DNA of 29,481 nucleotides from Nemertoderma westbladi (GCA_032718475.1 JAUCBJ010005801.1:1-29481), one strand, 5' to 3'; numbered from the stretch's first letter, positions 17,090-28,857 are shown. A program made the numbers and translations. The notes: generated by a model not told the origin, from the sequence alone.

Positions 17090-17960
17090 AATAAGTCTTA
17101 AATTAAAATTAAGATTAAATTCACACCAATATTGATGAAAATTTCACAAAAAATTATATAACACCAATTTAAATAATGTTACCACAAAAAATTATTCAAC
17201 ACCTAATAAAATAAAGTCACCCCAATGAAAAAAATTTTCATACATCAACACCAAAAGCAATTATTCAACACCAAAACAAATAAATGCTCCCAAAAACCAA
17301 ACATTCACACCAAAATAAATTACAAAAATCCCAAATTAAATAAAAATGTTCTTAAAATAAATAGATTTTCCCCCAAATTAAATATATAATCCCCCAAAAT
17401 AAATGCACAATCCAACAAAATAAATACATATTCCCCCAAAATAAATACATATTCCCCCATAATAAATACATATTCCCCCAAAATAAATACATATTCCCCC
17501 AAATAAATATATATTCCCACAAAATAATTAAATATTCTACCAAAATAAACAGACTCTCATTTACAGACTCAAAGTTGCAGACTATTTGTACTCAGTATAA
17601 TATTATTAAACATTTTGTTTGATTTATGGATAAAAATAAGGAATGAATATTTGTATAAATATATTTTCCATAAAATATTTGGTACTGGAAGAATTGTTTT
17701 TGGTTGTCAAGTAATTATTTTAGGGAGATTAATTAATTTATTGTTTTTAAGGTATGAATAATTGTTTTTTGGGGATGAATAATTGTTTTTTTTTTTGGGG
17801 GGGGGGGGGGGGGGGATAATTGTTTTTGGGTGATGAATATTTGTTTTTGTGGGATGAATAACTGTTTTTAGTGGTAAATTGGTGCTACAAAAAAATATAT
17901 TTGGTGCTAAATAATTAATTTTGGTGTCGAATCAACCAATTTGGGGTGGCATTCTATTTA
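17090..17960. repeat. Imperfect inverted repeat arrays (foldback-like)
   Basis: The left part (about 17120-17560) is made of C-rich short tandem units: CACCAAAAGCAATTATTCAA types grading into AAATACATATTCCCCCAAAA types. The right part (about 17690-17960) is made of G-rich inverse units such as GGGGATGAATAATTGTTTTT and AAATTGGTGCTACAA. The two sides are rough reverse complements in the same order around a spacer of about 130 bases. This resembles the cleaner foldback element at 13009-13397, but no terminal repeat or target-site duplication could be defined. It lies directly downstream of the PAQR stop codon, so part may be transcribed as its 3' untranslated region; a minus-strand AATAAA lies at 17742-17737. 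Confidence 0.6.
17787..17815 (+). repeat. T/G homopolymer tract
   Basis: A run of about ten T followed directly by 19 G (17797-17815), inside the G-rich arm of the foldback-like region. Length should be treated as approximate. Confidence 0.8.
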
Positions 17961-18029
17961 GTGGCGAACTAATAATACGAAGAAATTTGAAGAGCGCTTC
18001 ACTTACGCTAATCACTAATCACTTAAGAA

Positions 18030-21000
18030 TTATTTAGAATGCAGTTTTTTCGTATACTGGCATTCAGTTTTCATAACTAGATTCGTAAAAAATACAGCAG
18101 AGATAAAACTGAAGAGGAAGCAAACAATTATGTAAGACAATGTGTAGTCGTTATAGACCCAAATCGCGGCAGCGTCTGATAGTTCTCTCTCTCTGTCCAC
18201 CATATTTATAAAAAATCCGTTTGCAGCTATAAAGAATGACGCAGCCGACATGATGTGGAATATTTGGTGGCCGTTGCAACATCTATCGAATCGACCAGGA
18301 GACAATCTCTCCGGAATGAAGCCGATAAAAAATAAACCTCCAATATTTACCAGCAAATTGAAAGCCAACCAGTGGAATCTCGTTGGGTACGAAAAGGCAC
18401 TTTGTGACCAGATTGATTCAAAGATTGGAAACTGACATACATAACCCGAAAATGCATATGAACCCAATTTTAACAGACGGAATTTTTCTTTATGATGGAA
18501 GTTCTTTAGATAGAATGACGTCATACCCAGAAATGGGGTGGCGCAGTGCACCATTACCGCCAACAGTTTGTAAACCGGAATTCCATTGGATAACACCGTG
18601 ATGGAGGTGAACCTGGATGTGCTGCAGTAATACCAGCTGGCCACCATGTAGGAGCACTGCATAGTGGCTATCATTAGGTAATCCATGAAAAACACAAAAC
18701 AATTAATAGCGATGGATTTGGAGCGCAGGAGATGTGCGAACGCGGAAGTGGCCAACGCCGCAAAAGTGCAGCAAATCACATATAAATAAGGCCTGTAGTA
18801 GGGGTTACCAAGGAGATCGATCTGGTACTGGGTTTGGGCAATGTAAACGACCATACATACAGTTGGTACAAAATGCGTCCAAAAGTTTCCCAACTCGTTG
18901 TGGGAGAAGAAAGCGCTGTACAAATAGTAAAACCAAGGACGATTCATTTTCCGATAACCTGTAAAGTAAAAACATCATGCATTATAATGAATGCAGACAA
19001 TCTAATTTAATTAGGTTTATCAGAACGCACTCTATAACACTAATCCAAAATCAGCATCCACGCCCTGAATTGACATCAGAATCTACACTAAACTGACAAT
19101 TGCATACAATATACAAGACTGAGATAGACACACATCAGTCATAGACAGTAGGCACTGGTTACCAAACCTATCTAAGTCAGTAGGCACACTGATTCTACAT
19201 AACTTAAGTAGATTGCAGACTAACTGCATAACTAACTTGGAGAAGTGTTAACCAAAATTCCGTCCATCTTCAGGGTTTTATCTCTGGAAATGGATTGTTT
19301 TCGGCTGGAACCCAGTTCAAGAAGCGAACTGTAAAGCTATGGACTCATAGTGGACCCAGTGGTCACAAGTCCCAGATAGACCATATTCAGTTTCGTAGGA
19401 AATACAGGAGCTCTATACAAGACTGTAATGCATTTACACTTCGACCCTTCTCCAGTGATCACCGCCTTATTGTGGCCAAGGTAAGACTTAGACTGCGTGC
19501 TAGCAGAACAACGAAATCTGCCTTGCCGCGGCATGACTGGTCCTCTCTGTTGCAACAGCCAAGTGTGAGATCCAGCTTCACACTACAGCTGAGCAACAGG
19601 TATGAGATTCTTGCCTCTGAGGCGGCAGATCACTGTGAGGGCTATACTGCCTTCACAGAAGCAGTTAAAGATAGCAGCTGCAGAAACAGTTCCTGTATAC
19701 CCTCGAAACAGGAAAAGGGCCCCCTGGACTGACAACAAAATTCAGAAGTGCTGAAATGACCTCTATAAGGCGCAGAAAGAGTCCCGACTCAAACAGACTA
19801 CAGCGGCCAAGAATGCAGTTAAGGCTGCATCTAGGTCCCTGAACAGGCAGTACTCTGTTAATCTACAGGAGCTAATAAACCAACAGGTTGATGCCATCAA
19901 TGATGCTGACGACAGCAGGCAATTAACCCAGGCATGGAAATCGATCAACTTGCTTACTGGGCGGAAAAGCCAACCAACCACCAAGGTTAAGGCTGAATCA
20001 CCAGCCGATCGCCTCAATGGTTGGTATGCCCACTTTGAAAAGCTCCTCAATAATGACAGGGTATTGCCTGATAACTTTATAGAAGTAAAAGTGTCTGAGT
20101 CTGTACTCCCAGATATTCCCATTGGCGATATCTCCTTTGCAGAAGTGAAGGCTGCTGCAAAGAGCATTTAAGACCAAACGTGCCAGTGGAGTAGATGGTG
20201 TTCCCCCTGAGGTCTTTAAAATGCCTGTGCTTAAAGCTCATCTATCCCATCATAGAAGACATGTACCGAACAACAAGATTCCCACGAGAAATTAAAACAA
20301 ATAAGTTGGTACCAGTTCCCAAGAAGGGCAACCTAACACTCTATGGTTCTTTTTGATCTCATTGATCTCGATAGCTGCAAAGCTATACAATAGAATTCTA
20401 TTAAATCGCATCAGGGATCCGATTGGGATACTGCTCCATGGAAATCAGAATGGGTTCCGTAAAGGTCGTGGGACCATGGAGCCCATTTTGGCACTTAGAA
20501 GGATAATTGAACAGTTTTCAAAAAAGAAAGACAGGCGTCTGGCTGTATCTTTGTTGACTTCTTCAAGGCCTTTGATTCAGTCGAGCACGTATGTTCAGCA
20601 TACTTTCATTATATGGGATTCCTGATGAAATTATTGCAGCAATCAGATCAGTATATGATGGTTCGACAACATTTGTGTCTACTGTTGACGGTGACACAGA
20701 ACTATTTGAAGTGTTATGGGGCGTTCTCCAGGGAGACACACTTGCACCATTCTTGATCATAATTGTGGTTGAATATGTTCTACGCATGACCTTAGATCAT
20801 CATAATGATGATGGGGTGATGATAACTCCACCTACTGGCTCCAGAATTCGAGGAAATCCCGCCAAGTACCTAACTGATCTAGACTTTGTTGATGACTTAG
20901 GAGTACTCTCAGAATCACTAGAGGGAGCCCAACGGCTCCTCAACTCATTAGAACAGGCTGCTTCTAGTGTTGGTATTTTTATTAACTCCAGAAAGACCAA

Positions 21001-23412
21001 AATTTTGACAGTTAACTTTGAAAGTCCTCAGCAAGTCTCTGATCGGATGAGCATAAGCTCAAATGATGGTATGCTTGAGCATGTGGACAGCTTCTGTTAC
21101 CTGGGATCATGGATCCGGAAGTCAGGTCATCACCAAAACGTAAGAGAAAGGCATGGGCAGCCTTGAATAGGCTTTCCAGGATTGGGAGGTCACCGAGAAT
21201 TAATCGGAAACTTAAGGTCCGATTATTTAGAGCAGCAGTAGTTCCAGTAATCCTCTATGGGAGTCCATGCTGGGCTCTAACTGCTGAGGACACCAAATCT
21301 CTGGATGGCACATTGACAAGAATGCTACGCCGGGTTCATTGTGTCAAGTACAATGCACACATCTCAAACCAGACACTATATAACATTGGAGGTGTCTCAT
21401 TGGTTCCCACAAGCTTGACACTAGAACAAAATCGCCTCCGCTTTGCAGGACATTGCTTTCGCCGTGATGACCAGCCAGTGCATAATCTTGTGCTTTGGAA
21501 GCCTCATGGAGTGAATAAGCATGGTGGACAGTCCATGACTTTCTTGAGACGCTTCTTAAAGGATACTGGCCTTGTAGATGCGGATGATCTAGCAAATGTC
21601 ATGGGTGATAGGGAGTCAGCAATTTTGTCGACAAGCCGGCACATCATTCTTTAAAATGCAGCTGCAATGCAGCATGCCGATCCTAGTAGTAGTAGTAGTA
21701 GTAGTAACTAGACATAGATTATACATCAATATCTAGGCACACAGATACTAACATCACTCAGTAGGCACACAGATACTACATCACTAACTAGGCACACTAC
21801 ATCACTCAGTAGGCACTCAGATACTACATCACTCAGTAGGCACACAGATTCTACATCACTAAGTAGGCACACTACATCACTCAGTAGGCACACATATACT
21901 ACATCACTCAGTAGCACCCAAATACTACATCACTCAGTAGGTACACAGATTCTACATTACTAAGTAGGCACACTACATCACTCAGTAGGCACATAGATAC
22001 TACATCACTCAGTAGGCACATAGATACTACATCACTCAGTAGGCACCCAGATACTACATCACTCAGTAGGCACCCAGATACTACATCACTAAGTAGGCAC
22101 ACTACATCACTCAGTAGGCACACTACATCACTCAGTAGGCACATAGATACTACATCACTCAGTAGGCACATATATACTACATCACTCAGTAGGATCACTC
22201 AGTAGGCACACAGATATTACATCACTAACTAGGCACACTACATCACTCAGTAGGATCACTCAGTAGGCACACAGATATTACATCACTAACTAGGCACACT
22301 ACATCACTCAGTAGGCACATAGATATTACATCACTCAGTAGGCACACAGATATTACATCACTAACTAGGCACACTACACTACATCACGCAGTAGGCACAT
22401 AGATACTACATCACTCAGTAGGCACATAGATACTACATCACTCAGTAGGCACATATATACTACATCACTCAGTAGCACCCAGATACTACATCACTCAGTA
22501 GGCAAACAGATACTACTACATCACTCATTAGGCACACAGATTCTATATCACTAAGTAGGCACACTACATCACTCAGTAGGCACATAGATACTACATCACT
22601 CAGTAGGCACATCAGATACTACATCACTCAGTAGGCACTCAGATACTACTACATCACTCAGTAGACACATATACTACATCATAACTAGGCACAATCACTC
22701 ATGGGCACTCAGATACTACATCACTCAGTAGGCACATAGATACTAATCACTCAGTAGGCACATAGATACTACATCACTCAGTAGGCACTCAGATACTACA
22801 TCACCAGTAGCACAATATACTACATCACTATAGCACATGATTCTACATCAGTAACTAGGCACATCACTCAGTAGGCACTAGATACTACATCACTCAGTAG
22901 CACTCAGATACTACATCACTCAGTAGCACAGATCTACTGCCTATAGGACATGATTGTAGTACTAGTGCCTACTGAGTGATGTAGTATCTAGTGCCCATGA
23001 GTGAGTGCCTAGTATTATGTAGATCAAGTTCTAGTTAGTGATGTAGTAGTTAGTATCTGTATGCATACTGAGTGATGTAGTACCTGAGTGCCTGTGCCTA
23101 CTGAGTGATGTAGTATCTGAGTGCCTACTGAGTGATGTAGTTAGTATCTGAGTTACACTCACACAGATTCTACATCACTAACTAGCACACTGATTCTATA
23201 TCACTCCAGTATGCAAACATATACTACATCTTATATGGGATTTACTAACCGGTCAATATATATTTCTCAACCATTACTGGAGGTACTTGATCTACTGACA
23301 AGGTTTCCGTATCAGGACAACTCAGACTAATTTTATACCATTTATCGTCTCGTTTGAAACCCGATTGACATTTTAGACTTTCATGTACATTGGCAGTTAT
23401 GAATTCAAACAT
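18030..23412 (-). CDS. PAQR-family receptor (membrane progestin receptor-like), 2 exons
   Basis: 363 codons from two exons. Exon 1 is 23412-23250 (54 codons plus one base); its ATG has A at -3, an in-frame TAA lies nine codons upstream, and it ends PPVMVEKYILT before donor GTTAGT. Exon 2 is 18958-18030 after acceptor TTTACTTTACAG. The split Gly codon joins them as YILTGYR, a conserved PAQR junction. Family motifs follow: SHNELGNFWTH (Glu76), SAFAH (Ser126, His130), MDY (Asp147), ERLSPGRFD and GHQIFH (His285, His289). The Ser/Asp/His set is the expected metal-binding site of the PAQR/hemolysin III fold. About seven hydrophobic segments indicate a multipass membrane protein. Length and the HNE-WTH and PGRFD motifs favour the membrane progestin receptor class over adiponectin receptors; ligand and exact orthologue cannot be told. 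The ATG at 18947 is internal, not the start. The intron is filled with repeats. Confidence 0.93.
19131..19230 (+). repeat. 27-bp minisatellite, left remnant
   Basis: Degenerate units (CAGTAGGCACTGG, AGTCAGTAGGCACACTGATT and CTACATAAC) match the larger array at 21725-23233. The LINE at 19270-21712 therefore sits inside or at the edge of this array. Confidence 0.65.
19295..21654 (+). pseudogene. LINE endonuclease-reverse transcriptase, broken
   Basis: Coding pieces lie in several frames: 19295-19732 (endonuclease end), 19950-20171, 20353-20625 (RT with LLHGNQNGFRKGRGTMEPIL), 20591-21166 (SLYGIPDEIIAAIR, GVLQGDTLAPF, and LDFVDDLG as the catalytic box) and 21109-21654 (RLFRAAVVPVILYG to the C-terminal NKHGGQSMTFLRRFLKDTGL). 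At least four frameshifts interrupt it. The aspartate pair of the catalytic box remains, with Val where Ala is usual. The copy cannot encode a working enzyme. Confidence 0.92.
21687..21710 (+). repeat. (TAG)n microsatellite tail of the LINE
   Basis: About seven TAG repeats follow GCCGATCC at the 3' terminus. The fragment at 14655-14875 carries the same short tail, so this is the element's own 3' end. Confidence 0.85.
21725..23233. repeat. 27-bp minisatellite with 21-bp variants and an inverted block
   Basis: Units of 27 bases (TAGGCACATAGATACTACAT followed by CACTCAG) alternate with 21-base units lacking the AGATAC segment. The first kilobase is regular and the array decays after about 22660. 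From about 22930 to 23154 the units run in the opposite orientation (CTACTGAGTGATGTAGTATC), then return to the original orientation. It ends just before the donor of PAQR exon 1. Minus-strand open frames such as LLSDVVSMC repeats are a by-product of unit length. Confidence 0.95.
22930..23154 (-). repeat. Inverted block within the 27-bp minisatellite
   Basis: Several units read in reverse complement (GTGCCTACTGAGTGATGTAG) between direct-orientation units on both sides. Large hairpins or cruciforms could form with the neighbouring units. In the PAQR pre-mRNA these could pair about 100 bases from the splice donor. Confidence 0.85.
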
Positions 23413-23961
23413 CGTCGACGATTCCAGCGATGTTTATTTGGAGTAACAATTAATAGCAACAAACAGAAGCAATTATAGCTTTAATAATTTTACGCTCATA
23501 ATTATTATATTATTTGTGTAGTGTCTTTACTTCAGAGTTGATGATGAATATTGAGTTGAGTAATTCACCAATTAAGGCCTAATTATTATTATTATTTATG
23601 ATGAACCAAGCTCTATTCCACACATTAAAATTATCCTAGATCGAGTTTAGAGATCGCTAGATTGTTATGATGCTCACTTATACAGAATACATAATATAGA
23701 GAATATAGAATGACTTACTGTAGGTCCCTTGATCAATGTATTATATATTTTGTATTCCTATATTGTCGGTCTAATAAACATTAGTTGTCCAAACATTCAG
23801 TATTATAGCACGTTGCCAGGATATAACTCGTAACCAATAGGGATGGATTGACAGTAAGGCTAACACGTTGAATAATACATGATGAAGGTGCCAAAATCGA
23901 TGGATGAAGGTGCCAAAATCGCTTGTTGAGTAAATTGAAATTATAATATTTTGCGTTCTTT
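23413..23961. other. PAQR upstream region
   Basis: About 550 bases between the PAQR start codon and the 21-base array. AT-rich, with a duplicated GATGAAGGTGCCAAAATCG (near 23880-23920). The promoter and 5' untranslated region of the PAQR gene should lie here or beyond the array. No specific promoter element is assigned. Confidence 0.5.
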
Positions 23962-25149
23962 TCGGGATTCCGACTTATTATCAGGGGATCCCGACTTATT
24001 ATCAGGGGATCCCGACTTATTATCTCGGGATTCCGACTTATTATCAGGGGATTCCGACTTATTATCTCGGGATCCCGACTTATTATCTCGGGATCCCGAC
24101 TTATTATCAGGGGATTCCGACTTATTATCTCGGGATCCCGACTTATTATCAGGGGATTCCGACTTATTATCTCGGGATCCCGACTTATTATCTCGGGATC
24201 CCGACTTATTATCTCGGGATCCCGACTTATTATCTCGGGATCCCGACTTATTATCAGGGGATTCCGACTTATTATCTCGGGATCCCGACTTATTATCTCG
24301 GGATCCCGACTTATTATCTCGGGATCCCGACTTATTATCTCGGGATCCCGACTTATTATCTCGGGATCCCGACTTATTATCTCGGGATCCCGACTTATTA
24401 TCTCGGGATCCCGACTTATTATCTCGGGATCCCGACTTATTATCAGGGGATTCCGACTTATTATCTCGGGATCCCGACTTATTATCAGGGGATTCCGACT
24501 TATTATCTCGGGATCCCGACTTATTATCTCGGGATCCCGACTTATTATCTCGGGATCCCGACTTATTATCTCGGGATCCCGACTTATTATCAGGGGATTC
24601 CGACTTATTATCTCGGGATCCCGACTTATTATCAGGGGATTCCGACTTATTATCTCGGGATCCCGACTTATTATCTCGGGATCCCGACTTATTATCTCGG
24701 GATCCCGACTTATTATCTCGGGATCCCGACTTATTATCTCGGGATCCCGACTTATCATCTCGGGATCCCGACTTATTATCTCGGGATCCCGACTTATTAT
24801 CTCGGGATCCCGACTTATTATCTCGGGATCCCGACTTATTATCTCGGGATCCCGACTTATTATCTCGGGATCCCGACTTATTATCTCGGGATCCCGACTT
24901 ATTATCTCGGGATCCCGACTTATTATCTCGGGATCCCGACTTATTATCTCGGGATCCCGACTTATTATCTCGGGATCCCGACTTATTATCTCGGGATCCC
25001 GACTTATTATCTCGGGATCCCGACTTATTATCTCGGGATCCCGACTTATTATCTCGGGATCCCGACTTATTATCTCGGGATCCCGACTTATTATCTCGGG
25101 ATCCCGACTTATTATCTCGGGATCCCGACTTATTATCTCGGGATCCCGA

Positions 25150-26240
25150 CTTATTATCTCAGGATCCCGACTTATTATCTCGGGATCCCGACTTATTATC
25201 AGGGGATTCCGACTTATTATATCGGGATCCCGACTTATTATCAGGGGATTCCGACTTATTATCTCGGGATCCCGACTTATTATCTCGGGATCCCGACTTA
25301 TTATCTCGGGATCCCGACTTATTATCTCGGGATCCCGACTTATTATCTCGGGATCCCGACTTATTATCTCGGGATCCCGACTTATTATCTCGGGATCCCG
25401 ACTTATTATCAGGGGATTCCGACTTATTATCTCGGGATCCCGACTTATTATCTCGGGATCCCGACTTATTATCAGGGGATTCCGACTTATTATCTCGGGA
25501 TCCCGACTTATTATCAGGGGATTCCGACTTATTATCTCGGGATTCCGACTTATTATCTCGGGATCCCGACTTATTATCAGGGGATTCCGACTTATTATCT
25601 CGGGATCCCGACTTATTATCTCGGGATCCCGACTTATTATCTCGGGATCCCGACTTATTATCTCGGGATCCCGACTTATTATCTCGGGATCCCGACTTAT
25701 TATCTCGGGATCCCGACTTATTATCTCGGGATCCCGACTTATTATCTCGGGATCCCGACTTATTATCTCGGGATCCCGACTTATTATCTCGGGATCCCGA
25801 CTTATTATCAGGGGATTCCGACTTATTATCTCGGGATCCCGACTTATTATCAGGGGATCCCGACTTATTATCTCGGGATCCCGACTTATTATCTCGGGAT
25901 CCCGACTTATTATCAGGGGATTCCGATTTATTATCTCGGGATCCCGACTTATTATCAGGGGATTCCGATTTATTATCTCGGGATCCCGACTTATTATCAG
26001 GGGATCCCGACTTATTATCTCGGAATCCCGACTTATTATCTCGGGATCCCGACTTATTATCTCGGGATCCCGACTTATTATCTCGGGATCCCGACTTATT
26101 ATCTCGGGATCCCGACTTATTATCAGGGGATACCGACTTATTATCTCGGGATCCCGACTTATTATCTCGTGATCCCGACTTATTATCAGGGGATTCCGAC
26201 TTATTATCTCGGGATCCCGACTTCTCGGGATCCCGACTTA
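25150..26240. repeat. Higher-order repeat, copy 1
   Basis: About 1.1 kb of 21-base units in a distinctive order of variants, ending in CGACTTCTCGGGATCCCG and an ATTATTAT slip. The same order is found in copy 2 at an offset of 1,321-1,342 bases. The offset departs from an exact multiple of 21 by two bases because of the shared 5-base deletion and 3-base insertion near 26221-26245. Confidence 0.85.
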
Positions 26241-26479
26241 TTATTATCTCAGGATCCCGACTTATTATCTCGGGATCCCGACTTATTATCTCGGGATCCC
26301 GACTTATTATCTCGGGATCCCGACTTATTATCTCGGGATCCCGACTTATTATCTCGGGATCCCGACTTATTATCTCGGGATCCCGACTTATTATCTCGGG
26401 ATCCCGACTTATTATCTCGGGATCCCGACTTATTATCTCGGGATCCCGACTTATTATCTCGGGATCCCGACTTATTATC

Positions 26480-27570
26480 TCGGGATCCCGACTTATTATC
26501 TCGGGATCCCGACTTATTATCTCGGGATCCCGACTTATTATCAGGGGATTCCGACTTATTATATCGGGATCCCGACTTATTATCAGGGGATTCCGACTTA
26601 TTATCTCGGGATCCCGACTTATTATCTCGGGATCCCGACTTATTATCTCGGGATCCCGACTTATTATCTCGGGATCCCGACTTATTATCTCGGGATCCCG
26701 ACTTATTATCTCGGGATCCCGACTTATTATCAGGGGATTCCGACTTATTATCTCGGGATCCCGACTTATTATCTCGGGATCCCGACTTATTATCAGGGGA
26801 TTCCGACTTATTATCTCGGGATCCCGACTTATTATCAGGGGATTCCGACTTATTATCTCGGGATTCCGACTTATTATCTCGGGATCCCGACTTATTATCA
26901 GGGGATTCCGACTTATTATCTCGGGATCCCGACTTATTATCTCGGGATCCCGACTTATTATCTCGGGATCCCGACTTATTATCTCGGGATCCCGACTTAT
27001 TATCTCGGGATCCCGACTTATTATCTCGGGATCCCGACTTATTATCTCGGGATCCCGACTTATTATCTCGGGATCCCGACTTATTATCTCGGGATCCCGA
27101 CTTATTATCTCGGGATCCCGACTTATTATCAGGGGATTCCGACTTATTATCTCGGGATCCCGACTTATTATCAGGGGATCCCGACTTATTATCTCGGGAT
27201 CCCGACTTATTATCTCGGGATCCCGACTTATTATCAGGGGATTCCGATTTATTATCTCGGGATCCCGACTTATTATCAGGGGATTCCGATTTATTATCTC
27301 GGGATCCCGACTTATTATCAGGGGATCCCGACTTATTATCTCGGAATCCCGACTTATTATCTCGGGATCCCGACTTATTATCTCGGGATCCCGACTTATT
27401 ATCTCGGGATCCCGACTTATTATCTCGGGATCCCGACTTATTATCAGGGGATTCCGACTTATTATCTCGGGATCCCGACTTATTATCTCGTGATCCCGAC
27501 TTATTATCAGGGGATTCCGACTTATTATCTCGGGATCCCGACTTCTCGGGATCCCGACTTATTATTATCT
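26480..27570. repeat. Higher-order repeat, copy 2
   Basis: Repeats the order of variants in copy 1, including the ATATCGGG unit, the CTCGTGATCCC unit and the CTTCTCGGG junction (27541-27560). One 21-base unit is missing relative to copy 1 (44 instead of 45 units between the markers). This points to recent segmental duplication followed by slippage. Confidence 0.85.
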
Positions 27571-28857
27571 CGGGATCCCGACTTATTATCTCGGGATCCC
27601 GACTTATTATCCGGGGATTCCGATTTATTATCTCGGGATCCCGACTTATTATGAAGGGATTCCGACTTATTATCTCGGGATCCCGACTTATTATCTCGGG
27701 ATCCCGACTTATTATCAGGGGATTCCGACTTATTATCTCGGGATCCCGACTTATTATTATCTCGGGATCCCGACTTATTATCTCGGGATCCCGACTTATT
27801 ATCAGGGGATTCCGATTTATTATCTCGGGATCCCGACTTATTATGAAGGGATTCCGACTTATTATCTCGGGATCCCGACTTATTATCAGGGGATTCCGAC
27901 TTATTATCAGGGGATCCCGACTTATTATCAGGGGATTCCGACTTATTATCAGGGGATCCCGACTTATTATCAGGGGATCCCGACTTATTATCAGGGGATT
28001 CCGACTTATTATCTCGGGATCCCGACTTATTATCAGGGGATCCCGACTTATTATCAGGGGATCCCGACTTATTATCAGGGGATCCCGACTTATTATCAGG
28101 GGATCCCGACTTATTATCAGGGGATTCCGACTTATTATCAGGGGATCCCGACTTATTATCAGGGGATCCCGACTTATTATCAGGGGATTCCGATTTATTA
28201 TCTCGGGATCCCGACTTATTATCAGGGGATCCCGACTTATTATCTCGGGATCCCGACTTATTATCAGGGGATCCCGACTTATTATCAGGGGATCCCGACT
28301 TATTATCAGGGGATTCCGACTTATTATCTCGGGATCCCGACTTATTATCAGGGGATTCCGACTTATTATCTCGGGATCCCGACTTATTATCAGGGGATCC
28401 CGACTTATTATCAGGGGATTCCGACTTATTATCTCGGGATCCCGACTTATTATCAGGGGATCCCGACTTATTATCAGGGGATCCCGACTTATTATCAGGG
28501 GATTCCAACTTATTATCAGGGGATCCCGACTTATTATCAGGGGATCCCGACTTATTATCAGGGGATTCCGACTTATTATCAGGGGATCCCGACTTATTAT
28601 CAGGGGATCCCGACTTATTATCAGGGGATTCCGACTTATTATCTCGGGATCCCGACTTATTATCAGGGGATCCCGACTTATTATCAGGGGATCCCGACTT
28701 ATTATCAGGGGATTCCAACTTATTATCAGGGGATCCCGACTTATTATCAGGGGATCCCGACTTATTATCTCGGGATCCCGACTTATTATCTCGGGATCCC
28801 GACTTATTATCAGGGGATTCCGACTTATTATCTCGGGATCCCGACTTATTATCTCGA

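Larger units (their letters stand above)
19270..21712 (+). mobile_element. RTE-like LINE, 5'-truncated and frameshifted
   Basis: An antisense insertion in the PAQR intron. It begins within the C-terminal part of an APE-type endonuclease (GTQFKKRT, KSQIDHI, SSDHRLIVAKVRLRLRA), continues through a complete reverse transcriptase region, and ends GCAGCATGCCGATCC plus (TAG)n. The RTE-like assignment rests on WGVLQGDTLAPF and the overall motif order and is tentative at clade level. No clear target-site duplication was found, perhaps because the target was itself repetitive. Confidence 0.92.
18959..23249 (-). other. Intron of the PAQR gene
   Basis: A 4,291-base intron, donor GTTAGT at 23249-23244 and acceptor TTTACAG ending at 18959. 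Nearly all of it is repetitive: 27-base minisatellite on both sides of an RTE-like LINE that runs antisense to the host gene. About 150 bases next to the acceptor appear unique. No third coding exon is required by phase or by family length. Confidence 0.85.
23962..28857. repeat. 21-bp minisatellite, about 233 units, with higher-order repeats
   Basis: A 4.9-kb array of 21-base units ending in GACTTATTAT. Three main unit types differ at the front: A (CTCGGGATCCC), B (CAGGGGATTCC) and C (CAGGGGATCCC). Type A includes TCGGGATCCCGA, a perfect 12-base palindrome. Type A dominates to about 27640 and type C from about 27870 to 28760, with B scattered. Rare markers show higher-order duplication: ATATCGGG at 25221 and 26563, CTCGTGATCCC at 26166 and 27487, GAAGGG at 27653 and 27845, and TTCCAAC at 28503 and 28713. 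The very long open frames on both strands (up to 1180 codons of DLLSRDP or SGSPDNK repeats) follow from 21 being divisible by three, and no evidence supports translation. Confidence 0.98.

Noticed and set aside
17320-17543. Hydrophobic repeat peptide (EYVFILG) on the minus strand
   Set aside because: It arises from the C-rich tandem units of the foldback-like region, with overlapping frames equally open.
18030-18947. Single-exon PAQR gene starting at the Met codon at 18947
   Set aside because: The codons just upstream (GYRK) continue the family motif up to a perfect acceptor, and a matching first exon was found at 23412-23250.
23951-27493. Open frame of 1180 codons encoding DLLSRDP repeats
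   Set aside because: It consists wholly of the 21-base array. The unit is divisible by three and has no in-frame stop, and the opposite strand and a second frame are equally open. There is no signal peptide, non-repeat domain or splice evidence.
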